Assembly (NCBI RefSeq): GCF_000620505.1
Contig: NZ_JIBC01000011.1
Span: 1 to 64,000 of the forward strand
Origin: Sulfitobacter sp. 20_GPM-1509m
Lineage (GTDB): Bacteria; Pseudomonadota; Alphaproteobacteria; Rhodobacterales; Rhodobacteraceae
Length of the DNA stretch: 64,000 nucleotides
Reading direction: 5' to 3'
Made by a program: the position numbers and the translations under genes
The notes under the pieces: model-generated
The model's input: the letters and a program-made list of their open reading frames with translations, nothing else
Told to the model about the DNA's origin: nothing
Databases searched by the model: none
Shown: positions 43,796-52,027 of the stretch, in pieces
Layout of the letters: each line of letters begins with the position of its first letter
How positions within the stretch are numbered: the stretch's first letter is position 1

Positions 43796-45249
43796 GTACT
43801 GTGCGGGAAAAAAAACGGTATGATCTTATCGTTGTGGGCGCTGGTCCCGCGGGAATGGCCGCAGCGATTGCATGTTCCAAAAACGGCGCTCGGGTCTTGG
43901 TTCTTGATGAGGGCAAATCGCCTGGCGGACAAATTTACAGATCAGTAAGTACGAGCCCCTTTGCTGGTGACCGCTCCTTGTTGGGCGATGACTATTTCAA
44001 AGGTGAAAAACTGGTCACTGAGTTCTCTCGATCCAATTTGGAATATATATCGACGTGTTCAGTTTGGATGGTAGAGAGGGAGGCCGATGGCAGCTGCTTT
44101 GGTATCGGAGTTCAATACTCTGCCCACAGCTCAGGCGAGACCGCGAAGTCAGAGGTGTTTCAGGCCAAATCAGTATTGATCGCGACGGGCGCTCTGGAAC
44201 GTCCATTCCCTATTGCTGGGTGGACGTTACCGGGCGTTATCACTGCCGGTGCAGCCCAGACAATATTGAAATCCGCAGCCTTGGTGCCTGATGGCAAAGT
44301 GGTCTTAGCGGGTACTGGACCTCTTCTTTATTTACTTGCCGCCCAATTCGCGCGCAGCGGGGTGAAGATCGAGGCGTTGCTGGACACAACATCATTTAAC
44401 GGAATGCGCACGGCTTTGCCCTTTGCGTTTGAATTCATGCGGTCGCGCTATTTTTTCAAAGGTTTGACCATCCTCAAAGAGGTCTACTCAAAGACCAGAG
44501 TCGTCCGCGGCGTCGATACGCTCGAAGCTATCGGTCCCACGAAAATCACAGGTGTCACGTACCGCAAAGGGTCAAAGGCCCACACTATAAAAGCGGATTC
44601 ACTAGTGCTGCACCAAGGGGTGGTGCCCCAAGTCAATTTGACAATGGCGGCCGGCTGCGATCATCATTGGAATCAACTCAGACTGGCATTTGAGCCGCAA
44701 ACAGGTGATTTCGCAGAGAGCTCAATTCCCGGCATTTTTATTGCAGGCGATAATACTGGAATAGTTGGCGCGGATGCGGCAGAAGCTTCGGGGGCAATCG
44801 CAGCTGTCGGCATTTTGACCTATCTGGGGCTACCCAGCAATGGGATCGCCGTTGAAAGTCAGCGTTCAATTTGGAGCGCCGCTATGCTTGGCCGCGGATT
44901 TATCGACCGGTTCTATAAACCTGCGCCGCAGTTTCGAATGCCTGGTGATGATGTCATTGCCTGCCGATGTGAGGGGGTCACCGCAGGTACCATTCGCGAA
45001 ATAGCGAGAAATGGAGCTCAGGGACCAAATCAGGCCAAGACTTTTTGCCGGTCCGGCATGGGGCCCTGCCAAGGTCGTTTATGCGGACTGACAGTTAGCG
45101 AACTTATGGCAAACGAATTAAACCAGCCAGTTGCAGATACCGGACACTACAATATTAGAAATCCAGTCAAGCCAATTACTTTGGGTTCTCTTGCAGCGCT
45201 GCAAAAAATTAAGCCCGAGGAAGAAGTAAAAGCACAGCGTCTGTTTTAA
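43792..45249 (+). CDS. Three-component amine dehydrogenase, NAD/FAD-binding and BFD-like subunit
   Basis: A 485-residue protein with N-terminal FAD fold LIVVGAGPAGMAAAIACSKNG, a second nucleotide-binding region about residues 100-290, GIFIAGDNTGIVGADAAEASG, and a C-terminal BFD-like iron-sulphur domain with CRCEGVTAGTI and CRSGMGPCQGRLC. It matches the alpha subunit of HcnB/OoxA-like dehydrogenases. Together the three proteins form a complex; the oxidised amine is unknown. True hydrogen cyanide synthase seems unlikely given the different gene order and the TRAP/RidA context. Confidence 0.88.
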   Translation: MSTVREKKRYDLIVVGAGPAGMAAAIACSKNGARVLVLDEGKSPGGQIYRSVSTSPFAGDRSLLGDDYFKGEKLVTEFSRSNLEYISTCSVWMVEREADGSCFGIGVQYSAHSSGETAKSEVFQAKSVLIATGALERPFPIAGWTLPGVITAGAAQTILKSAALVPDGKVVLAGTGPLLYLLAAQFARSGVKIEALLDTTSFNGMRTALPFAFEFMRSRYFFKGLTILKEVYSKTRVVRGVDTLEAIGPTKITGVTYRKGSKAHTIKADSLVLHQGVVPQVNLTMAAGCDHHWNQLRLAFEPQTGDFAESSIPGIFIAGDNTGIVGADAAEASGAIAAVGILTYLGLPSNGIAVESQRSIWSAAMLGRGFIDRFYKPAPQFRMPGDDVIACRCEGVTAGTIREIARNGAQGPNQAKTFCRSGMGPCQGRLCGLTVSELMANELNQPVADTGHYNIRNPVKPITLGSLAALQKIKPEEEVKAQRLF

Positions 45250-45475
45250 CGGGTGGCAATTCTGGCACAGAGCAGTGGGGATTCGAGCGGCATCCGGCCG
45301 GCTATCTGTTCGGGCGACCAGCCAGCCTTCAGGCGGTATTCAACAGCGGCTTTCAAATCAGGGTGAATGATCATCTTGCGATGGATCGCGCGTCGCTGCT
45401 CATATTTATCCTGAGCGATAAGCGCGTGATACCCGTTTAACTCAGCCAGTTCGTCGTCTGTGTGTGAGCGATACC
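45250..45475 (-). pseudogene. IS30-type transposase fragment
   Basis: Minus-strand translation from about 45485 to the stop near 45250 reads FRYRSHTDDELAELNGYHA, then RKMIIHPDLKAAVEYRLKAGWSPEQIAGRM, a piece of an IS30-type transposase different from the intact one next to it. Both ends are missing. The intact IS30 element appears to begin where this fragment breaks off, so it may have inserted into the older copy. Confidence 0.65.
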
Positions 45476-46566
45476 TGAACCGCGACTCTTGTTGGGGTCA
45501 GGGTAGGGGCGTCATCGCATTTCCTCCAACATCTTTTCGCGAAAGACCTCGGCCGGCGTCTTCCATCCAAGGCTCTTGCGTGGCGTGTTATTGAGGCGAT
45601 CACAGATCACCTTCATATCGTGATCTGTGCATTGCCGGATGTCGCGTTTTCGGGGCAGCCACCTTCGAAGGCGTCGATTTGTGTTCTCGACAGTGCCTTT
45701 CTGCCAGGGGCTGGAGGGGTCGCAGAACCACGTTTGGGTTCCGATCTCGGCTTGTAGGTGTGGCCAACTGACAAACTCGGTTCCGCGGTCAAAAGTGTTG
45801 GACCGACGGGCGACGAGGGGAAGATCTTTGAGAGACCTTATGATTTTTCCCATGACCGGCTTGGTGCGCTTGTTGGGGTTTTTCAGGATCACGGAAAAGC
45901 GGCTGACGCGCTCAACCAATGAGGTAACGTTGGACTGGCCAAGCTTTTGTTTAAACAGCATCAAATCAGCTTCCCAGTGGCCAAATTGACGGCGATGAGC
46001 GACATCATCGGGTCGGAACAGGATACTGACATCGCGGTGGAATTTGGGTTCTCTGCGCCTTCTGGTGCGACGTGGTCTGCGGGCGACACGGTGGGTCGGC
46101 AGATACCACCACAGGTCTTCGCGCTGACCTTCCTTGGAATAGATGTAGCGATAGATGGTTTCCTGGCAGACCCTGAGGGGAGTGCGCTCGTGGATCATGC
46201 GGTTACTGATCTGCTCTGGTGTCCAACCTTTCTTGATACGCTCAATCACACGCTTGCGAAGGTCGGGATGTTTGATCAATTTGCGCTCCCGAGCACGACG
46301 TTCCGCTTGCATCAGGTGCGCGGCGGCGCCGTAATAGCCGTCGCATCCAGGCATGCTTTCATCCGAAAAATGGTTGCGCTTTAGCTCACGGAATATCGTG
46401 GATCTGCAGCGCTTCAAAACGCGCGCCATCTCATCTACAGGGACCTTTGCGTGTCTCCAGCGTTCTATCTTTCGTCGTTCTGTGATACTCAGTTGGCTGT
46501 AAACGGCTCCCATACCGACTCCTCTCACTAGATAAACTACTGTTTTCTAACAAGATTCGCACTTCA
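45476..46566 (-). mobile_element. IS30-family insertion sequence, apparently complete
   Basis: Imperfect terminal inverted repeats lie at 45476-45493 (TGAACCGCGACTCTTGTT) and 46549-46566, whose complement reads TGAAGTGCGAATCTTGTT; 14 of 18 bases agree. The element is about 1.09 kb with one transposase on the minus strand, normal for IS30. Exact ends and target duplication cannot be fixed by eye. Confidence 0.7.
45512..46513 (-). CDS. IS30-family transposase
   Basis: 333 residues from ATG 46513, AGGAG five bases upstream; a GTG five codons earlier is also open. N-terminal HTH region: LSITERRKIERWRHAKVPVDEMARVLKRCRSTIFRELKRN; GWTPEQISNRM follows; then the DDE catalytic core with HWEADLM (first Asp), TFDRGTEF (second Asp) and NNTPRKSLGWKTPAEVF at the end, plus WQKGTVENTNRRLRRW containing the Glu. 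All catalytic residues are present and no frameshift is seen, so it may be active. Confidence 0.92.
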   Translation of the reverse strand: MGAVYSQLSITERRKIERWRHAKVPVDEMARVLKRCRSTIFRELKRNHFSDESMPGCDGYYGAAAHLMQAERRARERKLIKHPDLRKRVIERIKKGWTPEQISNRMIHERTPLRVCQETIYRYIYSKEGQREDLWWYLPTHRVARRPRRTRRRREPKFHRDVSILFRPDDVAHRRQFGHWEADLMLFKQKLGQSNVTSLVERVSRFSVILKNPNKRTKPVMGKIIRSLKDLPLVARRSNTFDRGTEFVSWPHLQAEIGTQTWFCDPSSPWQKGTVENTNRRLRRWLPRKRDIRQCTDHDMKVICDRLNNTPRKSLGWKTPAEVFREKMLEEMR

Positions 46567-46908
46567 AGGTAGCGCGCGCCCCCTATAATGATTTCAATCC
46601 TATAATACGGATTATGTAATTTATGTTGCCTTTAAAAAGGCTATACTAACCCAGAACCGCCCCTAAACTTGAATTTAACCTGCTGATCGTTTCCGTGTGA
46701 AGGGTTTCCCAATGATGGCTCAGCATTCGCCAACCAGAAACTGAAGTCGCAAAAACTCAATTTTTGCCTGGTTGACCTTTAAAACTTCCCGCATTAATTG
46801 AACTTTTGTCTAACCCCTGGTATCTAAAGTATAGGTTTGACGTCATTGAATCGAGGCAGCTTCACGCGACCCATTTTCAGAGTCAGAAATTTTTGAGGTG
46901 GTCTAAAG
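46567..46908. other. Intergenic, AT-rich, no gene recognised
   Basis: About 340 bases between the IS30 element and a small plus-strand gene. AT-rich, with many short runs; no convincing open frame or repeat. It could be the junction between the catabolic region and the secretion locus. Confidence 0.4.
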
Positions 46909-47109
46909 ATGGTGACCAAGCAGATGGGCGTACCCTTTCAAGAGGGATACCTGTGGAAAGATGGTGAGTCTGTTCATGCCTTCACCGACTACCGCTGGAA
47001 CACAGGCCTAATAGAGCGCTCCTGGAAGATCGCCCCCTTTGACACAAATGGTTCAGACGTAGAATTGCGACCGTTCTTGATCACTTCAAGCTGCCACTCA
47101 AATCAGTAG
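46909..47109 (+). CDS. Small hypothetical protein
   Basis: 66 codons, starting at ATG 46909 with GAGGTGG eight bases upstream. Sequence is protein-like (GVPFQEGYLWKDGESVHAFTDYRWNTGLIERSWKIAPFD), with no signal peptide or membrane segment and no family I recognise. Its end overlaps the convergent next gene by seven bases. Confidence 0.4.
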   Translation: MVTKQMGVPFQEGYLWKDGESVHAFTDYRWNTGLIERSWKIAPFDTNGSDVELRPFLITSSCHSNQ

Positions 47110-47660
47110 AAAAACCATTCGGATTTGGACATGTTGCCTTCATAATCGCCAAACTCGATCATCACTCCGCGGCTATGAGTAGTGGGCCTCAGCACATCCT
47201 GACCATTTTCCGTTATGAAGGTGCCCCGCGGAAGGCCAGAGAAAAACACAGATTCAAGATCCCTGCAGTGCTCATTCTCCCCATCGCAAGACTTGATTGT
47301 CCAACTATAAGACACTCCTCCCTCGCGTTCGCCTACACGGGACATATGCCACCAGATGACACGCGTTCGGTTTAGCCAATTATATTCAGGTGAACTGGTG
47401 TCAATTTCACTCATCCCCCCTGTTCCCCCAAGCTGCACAGGAGCTGCAGCGAAGGTGCATACACCGAACGGTGGCAAACTCGGCCAGGGTGTGATTCGAC
47501 GAATCATTGTGCGATAAGCACGCGCACAAACCGCTCCTGGTGGGAAGCCACCCGCCATGCAAAGCATAATGGCGCAATCAATGTCATAAGCCTGAGCTTG
47601 TTGTGACAAACCCAGCCCGGAAACAGCACTCATCGTCGCGGCCAAGATCCGTTTGCGCAT
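47103..47660 (-). CDS. Exported hypothetical protein next to the type IV secretion operon
   Basis: 185 residues with a signal peptide (MRKRILAATMSAVSGLGLSQQAQA) and a cysteine-rich beginning of the mature protein (DIDCAIMLCMAGGFPPGAVC). The pattern CxxxLCMAGGFP...C...RITPWPSLPPFG.C recurs, as I recall, in small proteins encoded beside alphaproteobacterial conjugation genes, but no function is known. It is divergent from the secretion operon and may share its control region. Confidence 0.6.
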   Translation of the reverse strand: MRKRILAATMSAVSGLGLSQQAQAYDIDCAIMLCMAGGFPPGAVCARAYRTMIRRITPWPSLPPFGVCTFAAAPVQLGGTGGMSEIDTSSPEYNWLNRTRVIWWHMSRVGEREGGVSYSWTIKSCDGENEHCRDLESVFFSGLPRGTFITENGQDVLRPTTHSRGVMIEFGDYEGNMSKSEWFFY

Positions 47661-47766
47661 CTGCTATACCTCATCTGGTTGCCCCAGTTACCAACATTAT
47701 GTCTTTTTCTGCAATATGTCTTATTGACACTATATGACTTTATGAAGATGGTCAGGCCAAATAGAA

Positions 47767-47787
47767 GGACTCTCAAAGGGAGAGTCC
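47767..47787 (+). promoter_or_regulatory. Perfect hairpin covering the ribosome binding site of the first operon gene
   Basis: GGACTCTC at 47767-47774 and GAGAGTCC at 47780-47787 are perfect complements around AAAGG; the Shine-Dalgarno AGGGAG lies in the loop and 3' arm, four bases before the ATG at 47792. In RNA it could hide the binding site; as DNA it could be an operator for a dimeric repressor. A TTGACA hexamer is at 47724-47729, without a clear -10. Confidence 0.6.
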
Positions 47788-47791
47788 GAAC

Positions 47792-48106
47792 ATGCCGATA
47801 GCGCGCAACCAGATCCTGATCACCATTGATGGTGTCAAAGACTTGTCCGAAAAGGGCATTGCGTTCCGCTGCCGGTATGAACTCGTGGGGTTCACGGACG
47901 ATGGCAAGCCGCGCTACCAATGCATCTATCTGCGTGATGGCGAACCCGAAGCCATCCTGGTCTCGACCCGGATCACCCCACATGGGCCAGAACCGCGATA
48001 TTTCAACATATGGCCAGGGCTCTTTAAACATCATCACGAGTTCGGTGACGGGCGCGATTTGCGTTTTGGCTCTGACTACAGCCTCTCCCTCGAAGAGCGC
48101 AGCTGA
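47792..48106 (+). CDS. Conserved-looking hypothetical protein, first gene of secretion operon
   Basis: 104 residues, soluble, no signal peptide. AGGGAG precedes the start by eight to nine bases. Content such as ITIDGVKDLSEKGIAFRCRYELVGFTDDGKPRYQCIYLRDGE reads like a real protein. The antisense frame at 47630-48112 is judged spurious. It overlaps the transglycosylase start by about 60 bases, so the two are coupled. I recognise no family; position suggests a regulator or accessory of the secretion system. Confidence 0.55.
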   Translation: MPIARNQILITIDGVKDLSEKGIAFRCRYELVGFTDDGKPRYQCIYLRDGEPEAILVSTRITPHGPEPRYFNIWPGLFKHHHEFGDGRDLRFGSDYSLSLEERS

Positions 48107-48743
48107 CGTCATCGCATTCGCGCGAGACGGCTCGGCCAGAACATCAGGTTGGACGTTTCACGAGGGAAAGCCACCATGGGCGGGGCTGGGTGATGGCGCT
48201 GAGGACAATGTTGTGCTGGCCTCGCTGGACGCCACAGCGCCTTCCGGTCGCGACGACATCCTCTCGCTGATCCGCACCACCGCTGAACGCCATGCAGGCA
48301 ATCGCGCCTTGGGTCGCGTCGGTCTCAACACGCAGGACTGGCAGATCCTGCTCCGCGCGCTCGTCGAGGCCGAAAGCAGTTACATTCCGACCTCCGTCAG
48401 CCCCAAAGGCGCCTATGGCTTGGGCCAGTTGATGCCGGGCACCGCCCGTGCCCTCGGGGTTGACCCGCGTGACCCCTCCCAGAATCTCGACGGGGCGGCG
48501 CGCTACCTGCTCGCGCAGCTCGCCACGTTCAAAGACATCGACCTGGCGCTCGCGGCCTACAATGCCGGACCACATCGGGTGGTTGAGTACTCCGGCATCC
48601 CACCCTTCACCGAGACTCGCAACTACATCGCGCGTATCCACCGGATCCGATCCCGGCTGGCGGGCACACCCGTTTCCGCGCCGGACATCCGCGTCGCAGA
48701 CCGGGTGCCCGCCCGCGCGCCTGTACTCATCGATCTTCAGTAA
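48045..48743 (+). CDS. virB1: VirB1-like lytic transglycosylase
   Basis: 232 residues if GTG 48045 is used, which gives a short signal-like N-terminus (TGAICVLALTTASPSKSA). The SLT domain has its catalytic glutamate at about residue 110 in VEAESSYIPTSVSPKGAYGLGQLMPGTARALGVDP, and ARYLLAQLATFKDIDLALAAYNAGP and GIPPFTETRNYIARI follow. It opens peptidoglycan so that the VirB apparatus can span the envelope. The start is uncertain because it lies inside the upstream gene. A second SLT-containing protein is encoded at 52024-53136. Confidence 0.88.
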   Translation: MTGAICVLALTTASPSKSAADVIAFARDGSARTSGWTFHEGKPPWAGLGDGAEDNVVLASLDATAPSGRDDILSLIRTTAERHAGNRALGRVGLNTQDWQILLRALVEAESSYIPTSVSPKGAYGLGQLMPGTARALGVDPRDPSQNLDGAARYLLAQLATFKDIDLALAAYNAGPHRVVEYSGIPPFTETRNYIARIHRIRSRLAGTPVSAPDIRVADRVPARAPVLIDLQ

Positions 48744-48760
48744 AACAAGGGAACTCCCGC

Positions 48761-49042
48761 ATGCTCAGACATCGCCTCAGCCGCCTCTTGCCCGCCGCTA
48801 CAACCCTGGCGACACTCGCCACGCCAGCTCTCGCGCAAGACTTGTCTCCCATCCAGACCATGCTCGAGACCGTCGAGGCCGCGCTGACCGGTCCGATCGG
48901 GATTGCGGTCTCCACGCTCGCCGTCATTGGCACCGGTTTCATGTGCATGATGGGGCGGTTGAACTGGGGCTGGTTCGCATCCGTCATCATCGGGATCGTG
49001 CTAATCTTCTCGGCCGGCACCATCGTTGACGGCTTCTCCTGA
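48761..49042 (+). CDS. virB2: VirB2 pilin
   Basis: 93 residues: signal peptide ending TPALAQ, then a short mature part with two hydrophobic helices (ALTGPIGIAVSTLAVIGTGFMCMMG and WFASVIIGIVLIFSAGTIVDGF), the VirB2/TrbC pilin layout. It polymerises into the T-pilus. Confidence 0.9.
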   Translation: MLRHRLSRLLPAATTLATLATPALAQDLSPIQTMLETVEAALTGPIGIAVSTLAVIGTGFMCMMGRLNWGWFASVIIGIVLIFSAGTIVDGFS

Positions 49043-49174
49043 TGTGCCGGAGCATCACTGTGACAATCCCGCAAAACGGAATCCTGCGATCAACTCGAAC
49101 GCGTTGTGCTGCGCAAACGCTGCCTCGAGCCGACCTGCGGATTCACTTGCAACTCTAAGCAGGGACGCATCAAA

Positions 49175-49453
49175 GTGGCAGAACGATCCCCCCTCTTTCT
49201 AGGCCTCGCCCGACCGCCCAAGTATCTGGGCCTCCCTGTCGGATACCTCGTGGTGCTGGCGACCGGGGTCGTTCTGCCGTTCATCTGGACGAAGTCGATG
49301 GTCTTTTTCCTGATCGGGATCATTGCCTATCCGATCCTCTGGTTCGTCGCCGACCGCGAACCGCATTTCTTCGAAGTACTGCGGGTCTCCTACGGCTCGG
49401 TGCGCCCGACGAAGAACCGGGCCCTGCACGGAGGCGATAGCTTTGGCGCTTGA
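49175..49453 (+). CDS. virB3: VirB3 inner-membrane protein
   Basis: 92 residues from GTG 49175; the part of the open frame before it (CLEPTCGFTCNSKQG) is not VirB3-like. It has the VirB3 opening LFLGLARPPKYLGLPVGY, then one long hydrophobic region that can form two helices. VirB3 associates with VirB4 at the inner membrane. Its end overlaps the VirB4 start. Confidence 0.88.
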   Translation: MAERSPLFLGLARPPKYLGLPVGYLVVLATGVVLPFIWTKSMVFFLIGIIAYPILWFVADREPHFFEVLRVSYGSVRPTKNRALHGGDSFGA

Positions 49454-51821
49454 TGCGGGCACACTTTCCACTCACGGACCCGCCCTGCTTCAAGCGGGCG
49501 GTGGAGAGTTCGCGCGGGAGAGCTATCTCGCCGAACACTTGCCGTATTTCGCGCTCGCGGATGACGATGTCATGGTCCTGCGCGAGGGCGACCTTATGGC
49601 GACCCTGCGCCTCGATGGTCTGAACCCGATGACCAGCGAAGACGCCCGGCTCGATGCGCTCAAACGCGCGGTTGCGGCCATCGTCGCCCAGACCGGCAAT
49701 GCCTTCGGCTTCTACATCCACCGCATCTCCGTGCCACAGGATCTCGGGATGCGTGCAATTGAGGGCGACAGCTTCGCTGCCGCGATCGACGCGCGCTGGC
49801 AGTCACACGTGAAGGACCTGCGTCCAGCCAAGCGCCAACTCTATCTCAGCGTCATCCGGCGGCCCGATATCACCGCGCGCATCCCGCTCCTACGGGCGCT
49901 GGCCCGCAAGGCCTGGGTCAAGGACCGTGCGACCCGGATGCAGGAGCTGAATGAGGTCATGGGTTTCTTCGAAGTGGCGCTTGCCTCGGCCAATCCCTTA
50001 AGACTCACGAAGTCGGGCGGGGAATGGTTGGGCTATCTCAACACGCTGAACGCGGGCAGTTTCTCCCCCATCGCCTTCGGGCAAAGCGCCGTGCCGCTCT
50101 CGCACACGCTAAGCAATTGCCACGCTACCTTTGATGGCGACGTCGTCACCCTGACCGACGCCGTGACCGGTCAGGTCAAATACGGCGCGCTCTTTTCGAT
50201 GAAAACCTATCCGGCGCTCACCGACGTCACGCTGCTCGATGCGCTCGACCTGCCGCTCGACATCGTGCTGACGAATTCCTTCAGCCCGATCCCGAACAAC
50301 ATCATGGCCGAACGCATCCAGCGGATCATCCGTCAAATGCAGGCTTCCGACGATGCCGCCGTCTCCTTGCGGGAACAGCTCGGACAAGCCGCCGACGACC
50401 AGGAGGCGGGCCGCATTGCCTTCGGCGATCATCACCTCTCCATCGCGGTCTATGCGCCCGACCGCGACACGCTTGAGCGCGCTGCAGCCCAAATCAAGCG
50501 CGTCGGCCAGGAAATCATGTCAGTGGTCGTGCGCGAAAGCATGGCGCTGAAAGCCACCTACTTCGCGCAAAGCCCCGGCAATTTCGGCTACCGCGCCCGC
50601 AAGACGCCGATCTCCTCGATCAACTTCGCCGACTTCGCCGCCCTTCACGGCAGCGTCGAAGGGCGCGGTCCTGATCAGTCGCCTTGGGGCCAGACTATCT
50701 CTGTGCTGCCGACGGTCGGCACCTCAGGCTATCGCTTCAACTTCCACGAGGCGGGAAGCCTGGGCAAGGAACCGACCGTTGGCCACACCCTTGTGTTGGG
50801 TCGCACAGGCACCGGCAAGACGCTCACTACCGCCTTCCTCGCGACGCAGGCGCAGCGGGTCGGCGCACGGCTTTTCTTTTTCGATAAGGACCGTGGCCTC
50901 GAGATGGCCGTTCGCGCCCTTGGCGGCCGCTACAACGAAATCCGTGCCGGGGTGCCCTCGGGCTTGAACCCCCTCAATACCGAAATCGATGAACGTGGCC
51001 GCGCCTGGCTGTCGGACTGGCTTTCGACCCTACTTTCCCGGAGCGGAACCCTCACCGGCGAGCAATCCCGCCACATCCAGAGCGCGGTCGCGCAAAATGC
51101 TCATGCCGAGGGTTCGCTTCGGCGATTTGCGAGTTTCGAGACCCTGTTCCAGTCCCTTGATGACGATGGCGAGCTGCAGTCCCGTGTCGCCGAATGGGCC
51201 CCGGGCGGACGCTATGGCTGGGTGTTCGACGAGCCAGAATATGGCACGGGGCTTGAACTGGCCTCCGACATCATCGGCTTCGACATGACCGAGATCCTCG
51301 ACATGACCACCGAGCGCATGGCGGTGCTCTCCTACATCTTCCGGCAGATCGAACGCGTGGTCGAGGATCGCCGTCCCACCATCATCGTGCTCGACGAGGC
51401 CTGGAAGCTCTTGGACGATCCGTATTTTGGGGCAAGGCTGGAAAACTGGCTGGTGACCCTGCGCAAAATGAACTGCGTCGTGATCATGATGACGCAGTAT
51501 CCGAGCCAGTTGCGCGACAGCCGCGTTGGCAAGACCATCGTCGAGACGGTTCCGACCCAGATCCTCTTCCCGAACGATCGCGCCACAATTTCGGATTATG
51601 ACTTCCTGCGCGTAAATGCAAAGGAGGCCGCCCTCCTCGTCCAGCCAACTATCGGCCAGCGCATCGCGCTCGTCCGCTCGGCAGGTGACAGTGTATTCGT
51701 CGATGCGGATCTTTCCGCATTTGGTGACCTCCTCCCCATCCTTGGCGGCGGTGCCACCGGCGAAGCCCGCGTGCCTGCCGATTGGCGCTCCGATCCCGAT
51801 TTCTGGAGACATGTGACATGA
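49443..51821 (+). CDS. virB4: VirB4 ATPase
   Basis: 792 residues from TTG 49443, which has GGAGG eight bases upstream and gives the usual VirB4 length. Domains: N-terminal CagE/TrbE/VirB half, then the P-loop ATPase with Walker A GRTGTGKT (about residue 454) and Walker B IIVLDEAWKLLDDP (about 645), followed by the typical MTQYPSQLRDSRVG and PTQILFPN. VirB4 powers pilus assembly and substrate transfer at the cytoplasmic face. It overlaps both neighbours. Confidence 0.95.
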   Translation: MALDAGTLSTHGPALLQAGGGEFARESYLAEHLPYFALADDDVMVLREGDLMATLRLDGLNPMTSEDARLDALKRAVAAIVAQTGNAFGFYIHRISVPQDLGMRAIEGDSFAAAIDARWQSHVKDLRPAKRQLYLSVIRRPDITARIPLLRALARKAWVKDRATRMQELNEVMGFFEVALASANPLRLTKSGGEWLGYLNTLNAGSFSPIAFGQSAVPLSHTLSNCHATFDGDVVTLTDAVTGQVKYGALFSMKTYPALTDVTLLDALDLPLDIVLTNSFSPIPNNIMAERIQRIIRQMQASDDAAVSLREQLGQAADDQEAGRIAFGDHHLSIAVYAPDRDTLERAAAQIKRVGQEIMSVVVRESMALKATYFAQSPGNFGYRARKTPISSINFADFAALHGSVEGRGPDQSPWGQTISVLPTVGTSGYRFNFHEAGSLGKEPTVGHTLVLGRTGTGKTLTTAFLATQAQRVGARLFFFDKDRGLEMAVRALGGRYNEIRAGVPSGLNPLNTEIDERGRAWLSDWLSTLLSRSGTLTGEQSRHIQSAVAQNAHAEGSLRRFASFETLFQSLDDDGELQSRVAEWAPGGRYGWVFDEPEYGTGLELASDIIGFDMTEILDMTTERMAVLSYIFRQIERVVEDRRPTIIVLDEAWKLLDDPYFGARLENWLVTLRKMNCVVIMMTQYPSQLRDSRVGKTIVETVPTQILFPNDRATISDYDFLRVNAKEAALLVQPTIGQRIALVRSAGDSVFVDADLSAFGDLLPILGGGATGEARVPADWRSDPDFWRHVT

Positions 51822-52027
51822 GTTTGAAACCCCACTTCGTCCTTTGCGCCGCCGCTGGCCTCCTTTCGGCGTGTGAGACATACACCGAACAGACCTCGCC
51901 CTGCTTCGGACGCGATGGCGAACCGCAGGTCACGCGGGCCGCGCTTTCCTTCTCGACCATGGGCGAACCGGTTGAGGAGCCGTCCAAGCCCGACTGCAGC
52001 TTCGAGCCCCTGCCCCGTCCGGAATGA
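51818..52027 (+). CDS. Small lipoprotein of the secretion operon (possible VirB7 role)
   Basis: 69 residues with a lipobox LLSAC after a short hydrophobic segment (MSLKPHFVLCAAAGLLSAC), so lipid-anchored to the outer membrane. The mature part is short, with two more cysteines and many acidic and proline residues. Starts overlap the VirB4 stop (ATGA) and end overlaps the next start. Size and lipid anchor fit VirB7, which stabilises VirB9, although it lies earlier than VirB7 usually does and no clear VirB7 homology is visible. Confidence 0.65.
   Translation: MSLKPHFVLCAAAGLLSACETYTEQTSPCFGRDGEPQVTRAALSFSTMGEPVEEPSKPDCSFEPLPRPE

Noticed and set aside
42373-45249. Hydrogen cyanide synthase hcnABC
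   Set aside because: Subunits are of the same superfamily, but gene order differs and the TRAP/RidA context points to another amine substrate; no gene symbol was assigned.
47630-48112. 160-codon minus-strand frame at the secretion operon head
   Set aside because: It overlaps two better-supported genes (exported protein start and the plus-strand gene with a good ribosome site) and the translation is not family-like.
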